Shown: positions 28,272 to 37,751, counted from the stretch's first letter. The stretch is 64,000 nucleotides of DNA from Agaribacillus aureus (GCA_030442055.1 JAUJEB010000008.1:1-64000), one strand, 5' to 3'. Program-made: numbers and translations. Notes: generated from the sequence alone by a model not told the origin.

Positions 28272-28601
28272 TTAAAAGTTAAAAGCGGCACCGGGTATGG
28301 CATTCCATAGTTGCTGACGGTTTTCCATGACCTCTTCCAGCACTTTTTTACCGAAAGGAGTCACTTTAAAATACCGCTTTCTTTTTCCACCTCTGACCTT
28401 GGTAGCTTCTCCCAGCTCAGAAACCAGAAAGCCTTTTTTTTCCAACCGGCTGAGCGTGGTGCGCATGGCACCAATACTCACCTTGCGTTGATTTCGTTTT
28501 TCAATTTCATGTTTAATGTTGAAACCGTACGCGTTGCCAAAGAGTATGGCTACAGTAAGTAGTACAGTTTCTTCAAATTCCCCTAAATGAGCTCTTTTCA
28601 T
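28272..28601 (-). CDS. PadR family transcriptional regulator
   Basis: A 109-residue winged-helix repressor: LGEFEETVLLTVAILFGNAY opens the family helix, IGAMRTTLSRLEKKGFLVSE is the recognition region, and GKRKRYFKVTPFGKKVLEEV is the wing and following helix. It is the first gene of the operon with the two permeases and so is expected to control them. PadR proteins of this size act as dimers that release DNA on binding a small ligand; the ligand is unknown. Confidence 0.94.
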   Translation of the reverse strand: MKRAHLGEFEETVLLTVAILFGNAYGFNIKHEIEKRNQRKVSIGAMRTTLSRLEKKGFLVSELGEATKVRGGKRKRYFKVTPFGKKVLEEVMENRQQLWNAIPGAAFNF

Positions 28602-28724
28602 ATAATAGTCTATTTTGTAGCTAAAATAAACATGAATTTTCTGATTTCAAAGAATTATCCTGGACGATATTAAAATTCTCAACCCGTTGGTGTAAAATTG
28701 ATGGAGGTCATAATTTTATTTCAT

Positions 28725-28732
28725 TACTTTTG
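28725..28732 (+). promoter_or_regulatory. Candidate promoter -7 box TACTTTTG of the sigma/FecR operon
   Basis: An exact TAnnTTTG box 31 bases before the ATG at 28763. It overlaps the TTG at 28730 that would otherwise extend the sigma gene, which argues for the later ATG start. No good -33 element is at the standard spacing. Confidence 0.4.
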
Positions 28733-28762
28733 GATGTTAGTAGTACATTGTCTTCCAAACGC

Positions 28763-29338
28763 ATGATGAATATAAAAACTGAACCGGGTTTCCAACAGGT
28801 GTATTTTCAGTACTATGCAGCTTTGTTTAATACCGCCTATAAAATTCTCAACAATCGGCAGGTGGCGGAAGATGTCGTACAGGAAGTTTTTCTTAAGCTA
28901 TGGGAGATCCGTCATAAGTTGCGGATTTCTTCAAGCCTGCGATCCTATCTTACCAGGGCTGTATTAAATACTTCTTTAAACCATCTTAAAAAAAATAAGA
29001 GATTGGTTCATCTGGAAGATGTATCTCAAAACAATTCCGCTCAAAATAGTGATGATCCCGAATTGCGTGTTACGTACAATGAGATAGATAACAAGCTGAA
29101 TCAGATTATTTCAACACTACCACCAAAATGTCAGCTGGTATTTACGCTTAGCCGGTTCGAAGGGATGAGCAATCAGGAAATAGCGGACCATATGGGCATC
29201 ACAAAAAAGACGGTGGAAAATCAATTAAATAAGGCCCTCTCAAAATTACGGGAACATCTCAGGCCTTATACAAAACTTTTGACAGACCTTGCCATTCTGA
29301 TCCTCAGTACCCTTTTTTCTTATATAGCGTGGGTGTAG
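28763..29338 (+). CDS. ECF-type RNA polymerase sigma-70 factor (FecI-like)
   Basis: The frame is open from a TTG at 28730, but the tandem ATG codons at 28763/28766 (MMNIKTEPGFQQVYFQYYAA) give the usual start, about 191 residues. Region 2 is QVAEDVVQEVFLKLWEI and region 4 is SNQEIADHMGITKKTVENQL. A short hydrophobic C-terminus (LLTDLAILILSTLFSYIAWV) is present, as in some Bacteroidota ECF factors. It is the first gene of a sigma, FecR, TonB receptor, DUF4249 set, so it is expected to be held by the FecR-like protein and to transcribe the receptor genes. Confidence 0.95.
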   Translation: MMNIKTEPGFQQVYFQYYAALFNTAYKILNNRQVAEDVVQEVFLKLWEIRHKLRISSSLRSYLTRAVLNTSLNHLKKNKRLVHLEDVSQNNSAQNSDDPELRVTYNEIDNKLNQIISTLPPKCQLVFTLSRFEGMSNQEIADHMGITKKTVENQLNKALSKLREHLRPYTKLLTDLAILILSTLFSYIAWV

Positions 29339-29423
29339 CATAACGCTTGATTGTCTTTATAAAAAGCCATTACAGCCCTTTCAGGGGTGCATTTGGCGGC
29401 AGTTTTAAGAAAATTGAATTTAC

Positions 29424-30407
29424 ATGGATTCAAAAAATCATCTGATAGGGAAATTTCTCAAAGACGAGATATCTCAGCCGGAGCGGGAAGAGCTCGACAC
29501 GTGGCTAAGCGAAAATGAGGGTAACCGGGTGGAGTTTGACTTGCTTAAAAAAATATGGGATCGCACCGGCCGGTTAAGAAAAGATCAAACCGTAGAAGTC
29601 AATGAAGCCTGGAGTCGCTTTGTTGAAATGAGAGATCAAAAAAGGTCCAGGGTAATACTGATGCCCGGATGGGCCTGGAGAGTGGCGGCGATGTTGGTGA
29701 TTGGAATCAGTCTATCCTACCTCGCATGGGAGCAATGGCGGCGGCCTGATATGATTCATATAGTGACCCGGGCGCATAAACAATCCGAAATCTCATTGCC
29801 GGATGGTACCAGGGTTTGGTTGAACCGGAATAGTAAGTTGACTTATCCTGAAGCATTTACCGGATCTGATCGCGAAGTACAATTGGAAGGAGAAGCTTTC
29901 TTTGAGGTGATAAGAAATGAAGCGCAGCCCTTTGTGATCACCGCTTCGGATGTTGCTGTAAGGGTTCTGGGTACTTCCTTTAATGTTAAGTCAGAGATTG
30001 GTTTGGCAGAAGTTGTAGTAGCCACCGGACAAGTTGCCCTTTATGAACTGGAAAATGAAAAGCAACAGGTGATATTAAATCCATCTGACAAAGGGATTTT
30101 TATAGAAAAGTCGGGGAAGCTGATTAAAAAGCAAAATACCGATCCCAACTTTCTGGCGTGGAAGACAGGGAAGCTGGTATTTGAAAACATGGCATTGGGC
30201 GATGTGGTCAATACAATCTCCACTGTCTACGACAAACAAATTGAACTCGGTAACACCGACCTTTCGACCTGCCGGATTAATACGGCATTTGATTCTCAGC
30301 CGCTGGAGGAAATACTGGAGGAGATCAGCCTTTTACTGGATGTAACTTATAACGCTTACCCCAATAAAATTGTCATTAATGGAAAAGGGTGTGGAGACGA
30401 AGACTAG
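29424..30407 (+). CDS. FecR family anti-sigma factor
   Basis: A 327-residue single-pass inner-membrane protein. Residues 1-75 are the cytoplasmic sigma-binding part (LKDEISQPEREELDTWLSEN). One TM helix spans about residues 84-102 (WRVAAMLVIGISLSYLAW). The periplasmic FecR domain follows (about 115-215; SEISLPDGTRVWLNRNSKLT and GEAFFEVIRNEAQPFVITAS) and a DUF4974 domain ends the chain (LVFENMALGDVVNTISTVYD). It follows the sigma gene by 85 bases and precedes the receptor, the usual order of this signalling module. Confidence 0.95.
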   Translation: MDSKNHLIGKFLKDEISQPEREELDTWLSENEGNRVEFDLLKKIWDRTGRLRKDQTVEVNEAWSRFVEMRDQKRSRVILMPGWAWRVAAMLVIGISLSYLAWEQWRRPDMIHIVTRAHKQSEISLPDGTRVWLNRNSKLTYPEAFTGSDREVQLEGEAFFEVIRNEAQPFVITASDVAVRVLGTSFNVKSEIGLAEVVVATGQVALYELENEKQQVILNPSDKGIFIEKSGKLIKKQNTDPNFLAWKTGKLVFENMALGDVVNTISTVYDKQIELGNTDLSTCRINTAFDSQPLEEILEEISLLLDVTYNAYPNKIVINGKGCGDED

Positions 30408-30506
30408 CCTCCAAAACCAGGTAAGTCGCTTTTATCCATGGTACGAGTCAAGCGACTAATTTCAAAAATATTATTTCAAAATTCAAAGGACAAAAACTTA
30501 AATAGC

Positions 30507-33152
30507 ATGAAGCAATCATTTTTAGCGCTGACGACTCTGGTATTGATGTTTTCCGGCGTTGTTTTCAGCGTCTGCGGCCAGGAAGATTTGTTAAAAAAAG
30601 TGGTGAGGTTAGAAAAAACGCATGGCAAAGTTGAGGCCTTGCTGAAGGAAATTGGACAAAAAGGCAATTTTGTCTTTTCATATAGCCCTCACGTTATCCA
30701 GGCGGACAAAGAAATTACCCTTTCAACTGATGAGCAGCGCGTCAGCGCCTTTCTAGAGGAAATCTGTCAGAGCTACGCTGTACAATACTTTCAACGAGGC
30801 AATAAAATAATTATCGCGAAAAAAAAGAAGCCAATAAATAACCAACAAAAGGCGACACTCAACGGGTATATCAGGGAAGCCGGTTCCGGTGAAGCCCTGA
30901 TCGGTGCTACCGTACAGGTGAGAGCGGCAGATGGCCCAGATCACCATGAATTGCTTACCGGAGTAGTCACAAACGCCTATGGATTTTATTCCATTACACT
31001 TCCAGTGGGAGCCTATAAATTTGTCTTTAGCTTTATAGGTTATGAGCCGGTGGAAGAGATGCTTTTTTTGGAAGAAAATACGTCATTAAAGATAGAACTT
31101 AAAGAGGCTACCGGATTGCTTCAGGAGGTTGTGGTCGAAGCCAGCCCCGAAGAATACGAGGATGAAAATGTGCGATCCACCGACCTGGGTAAAACGCATT
31201 TAAACATTCAGGAGATTAAACAGATCCCGGCGTTGATCGGAGAAGTAGATGTGGTTAAGGCCATACAACTCCTGCCGGGTGTTCAGGTGCAGGGAGAGGG
31301 GTCGACCAACTTCTTTGTCAGAGGTGGTGCTGCCGATCAAAATCTTATTTTACTGGATGAGGCGCCGGTTTATAATGCCTCCCATTTAATGGGATTTTTT
31401 TCGGTTTTTAATCCTGACGCCATTAAAAACATGCAGTTTTACCGGGGTAGCATTCCGGCGGCTTACGGAGGACGGTTATCTTCCTTACTGGATATTAGAA
31501 TGAAAGAAGGCAACCTTAAAAACTTCAGTGTATCAGGTGGTATTGGGCTGACCTCCAGTCGCTTGACGATCGAGGGCCCGATTAAAAAGGAAAAAAGTTC
31601 CTTTATCATATCAGCTCGTAGAACTTATGCCGATCTGTTTCTCAAATTTTCCAGGGACGAATTTACACGGAATTCTGCGCTTTATTTCTATGACCTGAAT
31701 GCGAAGTTTAATTACAAGATCGATGAAAAAAACAAAATCTATCTGTCGGGATATTTTGGCAGGGACCTCAATAAATTTAAAACCTTGCAATATGTAATAG
31801 ATTGGGGTAATGCCACAGGAACCATGAGGTGGAATCATCTTTTTAATGAAAGGTTATTTTCCAATACCACTTTAATATATAGTCGATATGATTATTTGAT
31901 TGATCTTTCTAATGAAGGAACACCCTTCAACTGGCGCTCTGAAATTAAAGACCATACGCTCAAAATGGATTTTAGTTACTATGTAAATCCGGACAATCTT
32001 TTAGGGTTTGGATTCAGTACCACCTATCATCGCTTTAGGCCCGGTGAATCGAAGGATGCCGTGAATGGTGGTGTTCCGAGAAGCAATGCCCTGGAGCACG
32101 CCGCATACATTAGTAACGAGCAGCATATTGGCGATAAACTATCTCTTGAATACGGGTTGCGTTATGCGCTGTTCCAATTAATTGGCCCAACCAGTGTTAT
32201 CAGCTATGATGAAAATTACCTGCCGGTTGGTACGGAGGAGTTTGAAAAAGGAGAAATTTACAAAACTTTTCGAGGTTTGGAGCCCAGGGTTTCAGCCCGC
32301 TATTTGCTCTCCGGAAATAGTGCTGTTAAGGTTAGTTATAATCGGCAACGCCAATATATGCAATTGCTTTCAAACCTGGCTTTGGGATTAAATGCTTTTG
32401 ACATCTGGTTACCCAGCAGCGCCCAGACGCCTCCTCAAACTTCTGATGCATTTTCGGTAGGGTATTTTTTGAATCCAGGCAAAAATCTGTATGAATTTTC
32501 AGTAGAGGGATATTACAGGATTTTGAAAAATCAAATCGATTATAAAGATCATGGCCAATTGATCATGAATCCCTTCCTGGAGGGTGAATTGCGCAGGGGC
32601 GAGGCCAGGGCTTATGGGATTGAGTTGATGTTGCGGAAAAGAGAAGGCCGCTTTACCGGTTGGCTTAGCTACACTTTATCGAAGGCCAAAAGAAAGATAC
32701 CTGGCATAAACAACGGCCAATACTACCCGGCGAACTATGACCAGCCGCATTCATTTTCCCTGGTGGGAAATTACAAGCTATCTAAAAGGTGGGGTGTATC
32801 GGCCAATTTTGTATATGCCACTGGCAGGCCCGTAACACTTCCGGTGGAAACCTTCCGCTACGAAGATTTTATAGTGCCGGTTTATGGCAATAGAAACTCC
32901 GGCAGAATGCCTGATTATCACCGGCTGGATCTGGCGGCCACGCTGTATCCAAAAGAGAAACCAAATAGAGTAAATCACAGTTCCTGGACTTTTTCACTAT
33001 ACAATGCTTATGCCAGGTACAATGCGGCGGCGGTTTTCGTGAGCAATGAGCTGGAAGACATCGACCTCGTGAAGGATCCTGATAAATCTGCGTTTCACAA
33101 ACTTTCAATATTCGGAATTGTGCCAAGTATCACCTATAATTTCAAATTTTAA
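30507..33152 (+). CDS. TonB-dependent receptor with STN signalling domain
   Basis: From the ATG at 30507 the protein is 881 residues and starts with a normal signal peptide (MKQSFLALTTLVLMFSGVVF); the frame is open from 30438, which would add 23 charged residues. An STN (secretin/TonB short N-terminal) domain follows (about 30-105; LLKEIGQKGNFVFSYSPHVI), then a carboxypeptidase-like domain (about 115-205), a plug (about 215-330; AIQLLPGVQVQGEGSTNFFV) and a barrel ending in YNFKF. The STN domain is what makes a receptor able to signal to a FecR protein, and that gene is directly upstream. The ligand is unknown. Confidence 0.94.
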   Translation: MKQSFLALTTLVLMFSGVVFSVCGQEDLLKKVVRLEKTHGKVEALLKEIGQKGNFVFSYSPHVIQADKEITLSTDEQRVSAFLEEICQSYAVQYFQRGNKIIIAKKKKPINNQQKATLNGYIREAGSGEALIGATVQVRAADGPDHHELLTGVVTNAYGFYSITLPVGAYKFVFSFIGYEPVEEMLFLEENTSLKIELKEATGLLQEVVVEASPEEYEDENVRSTDLGKTHLNIQEIKQIPALIGEVDVVKAIQLLPGVQVQGEGSTNFFVRGGAADQNLILLDEAPVYNASHLMGFFSVFNPDAIKNMQFYRGSIPAAYGGRLSSLLDIRMKEGNLKNFSVSGGIGLTSSRLTIEGPIKKEKSSFIISARRTYADLFLKFSRDEFTRNSALYFYDLNAKFNYKIDEKNKIYLSGYFGRDLNKFKTLQYVIDWGNATGTMRWNHLFNERLFSNTTLIYSRYDYLIDLSNEGTPFNWRSEIKDHTLKMDFSYYVNPDNLLGFGFSTTYHRFRPGESKDAVNGGVPRSNALEHAAYISNEQHIGDKLSLEYGLRYALFQLIGPTSVISYDENYLPVGTEEFEKGEIYKTFRGLEPRVSARYLLSGNSAVKVSYNRQRQYMQLLSNLALGLNAFDIWLPSSAQTPPQTSDAFSVGYFLNPGKNLYEFSVEGYYRILKNQIDYKDHGQLIMNPFLEGELRRGEARAYGIELMLRKREGRFTGWLSYTLSKAKRKIPGINNGQYYPANYDQPHSFSLVGNYKLSKRWGVSANFVYATGRPVTLPVETFRYEDFIVPVYGNRNSGRMPDYHRLDLAATLYPKEKPNRVNHSSWTFSLYNAYARYNAAAVFVSNELEDIDLVKDPDKSAFHKLSIFGIVPSITYNFKF

Positions 33153-33164
33153 TAACAAAATGAC

Positions 33165-34052
33165 ATGAATAGAACTAGCATATATAAGTACCCATTTATC
33201 ATTTTTCTGAGCTTTGCCGCCTGTTTGCAGCCGTTGGATTGGGAGGAGGCGGAAGATCCGTCCGGAAGGTTGGTGGTGGAGGGCCTGATCACCAGTGAAA
33301 AAACGGTGCATACCGTGAAACTCACACGTACCCAGGCTGTAATCGTAGATAGCTTACCTGAAATGGTTTCAGAGGCTCAGGTCACCATCGCAGACGGAGA
33401 GCGGGAATTCCATTTGCAGGAAACCGCGCCGGGCATCTATCAAACCGATACCCTGCAGGGAGAGGTTGGCAAGACTTATCATTTAACAGTTCGACGGAAT
33501 GACAAAACTTTTGAGGCTTTTGCCGAAATGGTAAAAGCCCTGCCTGCGGAACCTGTGGAGGTTTTCAAATGGGATGATCGGCTACAACTCCCCGCAGGAG
33601 TCACGTACTTTCAGTTTTTATACCGGGATAATTTTGGTGCTCCGGCACCCTACCGGTATAGGGTATTCAGCGAAATACCTGAAAATGTGGCGGATTACTA
33701 CCCTACGGACTGGACCGTTCCGAATTGGATCAAAAGACGAATGGACAGCGGGAATCTGATCACTGCCGATTCTACCTTCTATCTTCATCCCGGCCTGGAG
33801 CCCCCGGCCATTTTTGCCTATGGTGAGACCAATGTGTCAGGGGTAACCTACGGGACGAGGATTGTAGAACTGTTTTATTCCATGACTGAAGAGCATTATA
33901 ACTACGTCAGAGCAGTTTTATCCGAGACAGAATGGAAAGGGTTAGGACCTTTTAGCTATGTTTCTGCCGACGTGCCGACCAATCTGACCAATGGCGCTCT
34001 TGGATTTTTTGCGGCGTCGGATGTATTGCGGGTGGAGCAGGTAGTGGAGTAA
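33165..34052 (+). CDS. DUF4249 lipoprotein
   Basis: A 295-residue protein. The N-terminus (KYPFIIFLSFAACLQPLDW) is a lipoprotein signal with the Cys in LSFAAC. The body has the DUF4249 pattern: SGRLVVEGLITSEKTVHTVK, the strand VSEAQVTIADGEREFHLQET, and GVTYGTRIVELFYSMTEEHY. DUF4249 proteins are surface lipoproteins that follow TonB receptors in Bacteroidota and probably work with them in binding or capture. It begins 12 bases after the receptor. It is somewhat short for the family. Confidence 0.9.
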   Translation: MNRTSIYKYPFIIFLSFAACLQPLDWEEAEDPSGRLVVEGLITSEKTVHTVKLTRTQAVIVDSLPEMVSEAQVTIADGEREFHLQETAPGIYQTDTLQGEVGKTYHLTVRRNDKTFEAFAEMVKALPAEPVEVFKWDDRLQLPAGVTYFQFLYRDNFGAPAPYRYRVFSEIPENVADYYPTDWTVPNWIKRRMDSGNLITADSTFYLHPGLEPPAIFAYGETNVSGVTYGTRIVELFYSMTEEHYNYVRAVLSETEWKGLGPFSYVSADVPTNLTNGALGFFAASDVLRVEQVVE

Positions 34053-34118
34053 CGAAGCCTTACCGAACCGCTAAAAATGAGGAAGATTGAATGGATTTCC
34101 ATTAACATCACATGGGCT

Positions 34119-34871
34119 TCACGCTTCTTCCTGTCCATTTTCAATGGCTTCAGGAGGACTATAATTGCTGATGTCAGACTTAATTAAAATCAGAAAAGTA
34201 GCCGCCGAGATGCCGGCTGAACCAAACATCATACACATGACCATGATTTGATATCTTACGGCAATAAATGGCGAAACGCCGGATAGTATTTGTCCCGTCA
34301 TCATACCTGGAAGTGAGACCAGGCCTACGGCGAAAAGGGAATTGGTGATTGGAATAAGCGAGGCCTGCAATGCAATAACGCGTGCTTTTTCGTAGGGGAT
34401 ATTTCTACCGGTTTCCGCTTCCAATCTTTCGCCGGCAAGACTTACGCTATTCATTGCGTTGGCAAATATCATTCCCGCAAGTGGTATGACGTAGCTGGGC
34501 AAATACCAGGGTTCAAGATTCAGCGTGCCCTGCGTGACCAGCAATAAGATAAAGCTACCACCGGCGGCAATGGATACAAAGGATTTTAAATACAATTGCT
34601 TCCTGGGAATTTTTAAGGTTCTTAAAGCTATCCAGCTTGAGGAAACAAGCATTATTGCCAGCACGGCGACTACGATCAGGGCGTTGTCACTTTCAAAAAT
34701 ATACGCTAAAAAATAACCAATTAACAACAACTGAACAAGCATTCGGGCAATAGCGTAAAGCGACGTCTTGTAGCCAAGTTTCCATTTCCACATGATAGCG
34801 ATCACCGCTGCCACCGGAATGAACACGAGTGCCAAATGAGCAAAGGATATCGTTTGAATTGAGTTAGCCAT
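34119..34871 (-). CDS. FetB/YbbM-like (UPF0014) membrane permease
   Basis: About 250 residues from the ATG at 34871 (34874 is a second possible start one codon earlier). Seven or so hydrophobic helices and the UPF0014 signature are clear: LIGYFLAYIFESDNALIVVA, VIPLAGMIFANAMNSVSLAG, GLVSLPGMMTGQILSGVSPF. In E. coli FetB pairs with the ATPase FetA as an iron exporter that protects from oxidative stress. No FetA-like ATPase is encoded next to it here. Its start overlaps the stop of the ChrB-AraC gene, so the two are translationally coupled. Confidence 0.9.
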   Translation of the reverse strand: MANSIQTISFAHLALVFIPVAAVIAIMWKWKLGYKTSLYAIARMLVQLLLIGYFLAYIFESDNALIVVAVLAIMLVSSSWIALRTLKIPRKQLYLKSFVSIAAGGSFILLLVTQGTLNLEPWYLPSYVIPLAGMIFANAMNSVSLAGERLEAETGRNIPYEKARVIALQASLIPITNSLFAVGLVSLPGMMTGQILSGVSPFIAVRYQIMVMCMMFGSAGISAATFLILIKSDISNYSPPEAIENGQEEA

Positions 34872-35731
34872 CATTCATTGGGATCTGATTTGCGTTTTAT
34901 TTTTGATTTTTTATAAATACTTGGGGATAACCCCGTATGCTTCTTAAAAATACGTGTAAAATGGCTTTGATCTGAAAAACCGGTTAAATAAGCAATTTCC
35001 GACAAGGAATATGTTGAGCTTTCCAATAATTTAATTGCTTTTTCGATCCTTAGTTTTCTTATGTATTCGCCAAACGAAAGACTGTCAAAGTACTTTGAAA
35101 ACTCCCTGGAAAGATATGCCGGGTGAACCTGCAGGCTCTGAGAAACCTCCTGCAGGCTTAAGCTGAGATTAGTATCAATCTGATCCTGGATAATTTCCTT
35201 TAACTCCTTGGCCCAGAGAGGTATTCTTTTCTCGGTGGATCTTTGCTTCAGAAATTTCTTATACACATCAAGCAATAGGCTTTCAGTAGGATTCTGAGTA
35301 TGTTTTTGTTTTTGCAGCAGCCTGGCCCAGGAGTAAAGTGCATCGTAAATTATCATTCCCTTTTCCAGAAGTTCCATGTCATCCTTGATATTAAATGCCA
35401 GACCCGCAGAAATGGCCCACAGGCCTGATGACTGGCTGGCGATATCGTGCCTGTCTGTATCAGCGCCTCTTACAATATTGGCAATGGTATGAATTCCAGG
35501 GTCTTCAATTTTATACTTCCAAACAAAATAATCAAATGAACATCGGTCTTTATAGTGGGTGAACTCAACGTTTGGGATATCGTAAGGAATAGCATTAAGT
35601 GCCTCCGCCTGTGCTAAAACTTCGCTGAAGGGCACAAAATAAAACTGGGCGTCCTCATCGATAAATCTTTTTATCAGCCACGGGCAGGCTATGCGATCTA
35701 TCTTTGGGCGCTCGCGGGTAATCCATTTCAT
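34871..35731 (-). CDS. ChrB-like domain fused to AraC-type DNA-binding domain
   Basis: A 286-residue fusion. Residues 1 to about 145 match the C-terminal domain of the chromate-resistance protein ChrB: MKWITRERPKIDRIACPWLI, IKRFIDEDAQFYFVPFSE, and the His/Asp/Arg-rich FTHYKDRCSFDYFVWKYKIE plus GADTDRHDIASQSSGL. Residues about 185-282 are a complete AraC HTH pair: SLQEVSQSLQVHPAYLSREF, then SLSEIAYLTGFSDQSHFTRI and FKKHTGLSPSIYK. The ChrB part probably senses a small oxyanion or metal and the AraC part binds DNA (inference). It is first in an operon with the FetB-like permease; no ChrA transporter is nearby. Confidence 0.88.
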   Translation of the reverse strand: MKWITRERPKIDRIACPWLIKRFIDEDAQFYFVPFSEVLAQAEALNAIPYDIPNVEFTHYKDRCSFDYFVWKYKIEDPGIHTIANIVRGADTDRHDIASQSSGLWAISAGLAFNIKDDMELLEKGMIIYDALYSWARLLQKQKHTQNPTESLLLDVYKKFLKQRSTEKRIPLWAKELKEIIQDQIDTNLSLSLQEVSQSLQVHPAYLSREFSKYFDSLSFGEYIRKLRIEKAIKLLESSTYSLSEIAYLTGFSDQSHFTRIFKKHTGLSPSIYKKSKIKRKSDPNE

Positions 35732-36017
35732 ATCCGAAATATCAGAAAATTTTAAAAAAATAAATTGAACAGAATTTACTTTTTGGAATAAATTTTACCT
35801 ATTTATAAAAGCTTTTGAATAGCCAGGCAAAAGCGCTATTTTGCCCATCCACAGCTATTCTTTGATTTACGGTGTGCCACACACTCATTTGGCCGGTTTA
35901 TTGGCTATAATAAATTTTTTCTGCAATAAACAGTGAAAAAATGCAAAAGTCTCACTTGGGTAAGAAAATGGGGTATTAAACATTTTAATCTTCTTGGTTT
36001 AGCCATATTTTGCAGTT

Positions 36018-37751
36018 ATGAACGGGTCCGTTTCCAATAAGAAAACCTGGAGAAAAAAGATTGCCGATTGGCACAACACAAAAATTGTATTTGCCGCCGT
36101 ACTTTTATTGCTGTCTGCCCATCTTGGTTTTCTGCTGGCTTTTCCTGTTTCCAAAGTTTCTCCTTTATGGCCGCCTACAGGTGTGGCATTTGCCCTGCTT
36201 ATTCTGATGGGTTTTAGAAGTTGGCCTGGCATAACTATTGGATATCTGATTGTCAACTCTTTGGTATTTTGGAATAATCACATTGACTTTTCGATTCAAT
36301 CCATCAGTGCCTCTACATTTATCGCCTTGGGAAGTACGTTGGAGGCAGTGCTCGGTTACTGGTTATTTAAAAAATTTATCAAGGACCATGCTCTTAATCG
36401 CGCGAAAAATGTTTTTATATTTTTGTTTGTGGCGCTTTTAATGTGCCTGGTGGGCGCGGCGATTCACAACCTGAGTTTGGCAGCCTACCAAATCGTTGAA
36501 AGGGATAATTTATTGTCGCTCATATTCTTACAATGGGTTGGTAATACCGTAAGTGTTTTGGTGATTACACCCTTTATCTTATCGTGGACACAAAAATTTC
36601 GATTCACTTTTACCCGCCAGGGGTTGTTGGAGGTCCTTGTGTTTTTGAGTGCCTTGGGGTTTGTAATATGGCTAAGGGAAATTGATCAAATTGCCCCAAC
36701 TGTTGAAAAGTCGTTGCCTTATGTCATTATTCCTTTTCTGCTTTGGCTGGCCTTTAAATTTAACCTGCAAATCACCACCTCGGGGGTGCTGATCGTTTCC
36801 GTAATGGCGATTTATCTTACGATACAAAACCGGGGTCCTTTTGTGTTAGATACCGAATATAATTCCATGCTTATCCTGAGAATATTTATAGCTGTAACCG
36901 GCATTTCAGCGATTGTCTTTGGGGCCACGGTTACCGAAAGGAGAGAGGCGCAAATAGAGTTGCAAAAGTTTAATGAAAATCTTGAAGAAAAAGTCACCGA
37001 AAGAACCAGGGAGCTCAACGAAGAAATAACCAACAGAAAAAAGTTTGAAGAAAAAATTAAGTTGTCCAATAAAAAACTTAGAAAGGCCAATGTTGAGCTG
37101 GACAATTTTGTATACAGCGTCTCCCATGATTTAAGGGCGCCTATCGCCTCTGTCCTTGGGCTGGTTAATATTGCAAAAAAAGAAAAAGACCTGCCTGCTA
37201 TCAAAAAACACCTTGAAATGATCGGCCAAAGCGCTCAAAGGCAGGACCTGTTTATTAACGACATTCTGGATTTATCGCGAAATTCAAGATTAGAATTAAG
37301 CAAGGAGGAAATACAGTTTGAAAAGGTCATCGAAGAAATCTTCGGACAACTGAAATACAGCGCCACCGGAAAAACAATTAATAAGGAAATCAATGTAGCA
37401 CAGACAAAACCATTTACCTGCGACTTGAGAAGGCTTAAGGTAATTTTTAACAACCTTATCTCCAATGCCATACGATATGGAAATGGCAGGAAACCTATGG
37501 TCAAAGTAGATGTGGTGGTATCTGAGAACCTGGCAAAAATTGATGTTCAGGACAACGGTATCGGCATTTCCAAAAAACACTTGCCCAAAGTGTTTGAAAT
37601 GTTTTACCGCGCCACCGATGACAACGCCGGATCGGGTTTAGGTTTGTATATCGTAAAGGAGACCATCGATAAATTAAACGGCCAAATACGGATAAGCTCC
37701 AAGGAAAATGACGGGACATGTATACACCTGGAGATTCCGGCCGTAAGCTAA
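36018..37751 (+). CDS. MASE1-domain sensor histidine kinase
   Basis: A 577-residue membrane kinase. Residues 20-300 form eight or so membrane helices of the MASE1 sensory domain (AFPVSKVSPLWPPTGVAFAL is its opening motif). A coiled coil (about 310-360) leads to the HisKA domain with phospho-acceptor His370 in SVSHDLRAPIASVLGLVNI, then a HATPase domain (about 470-575; FNNLISNAIRYGNG, QDNGIGISKKHLPKVFEMFY and GSGLGLYIVKETI). It has no receiver domain and no adjacent response regulator, so its partner is elsewhere. The ligand of MASE1 is not known in general. Confidence 0.94.
   Translation: MNGSVSNKKTWRKKIADWHNTKIVFAAVLLLLSAHLGFLLAFPVSKVSPLWPPTGVAFALLILMGFRSWPGITIGYLIVNSLVFWNNHIDFSIQSISASTFIALGSTLEAVLGYWLFKKFIKDHALNRAKNVFIFLFVALLMCLVGAAIHNLSLAAYQIVERDNLLSLIFLQWVGNTVSVLVITPFILSWTQKFRFTFTRQGLLEVLVFLSALGFVIWLREIDQIAPTVEKSLPYVIIPFLLWLAFKFNLQITTSGVLIVSVMAIYLTIQNRGPFVLDTEYNSMLILRIFIAVTGISAIVFGATVTERREAQIELQKFNENLEEKVTERTRELNEEITNRKKFEEKIKLSNKKLRKANVELDNFVYSVSHDLRAPIASVLGLVNIAKKEKDLPAIKKHLEMIGQSAQRQDLFINDILDLSRNSRLELSKEEIQFEKVIEEIFGQLKYSATGKTINKEINVAQTKPFTCDLRRLKVIFNNLISNAIRYGNGRKPMVKVDVVVSENLAKIDVQDNGIGISKKHLPKVFEMFYRATDDNAGSGLGLYIVKETIDKLNGQIRISSKENDGTCIHLEIPAVS

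Noticed and set aside
34119..34871. FetA ATPase partner for the FetB-like permease
   Set aside because: No Walker A/B-containing ABC protein is encoded on either side of the permease within the window.
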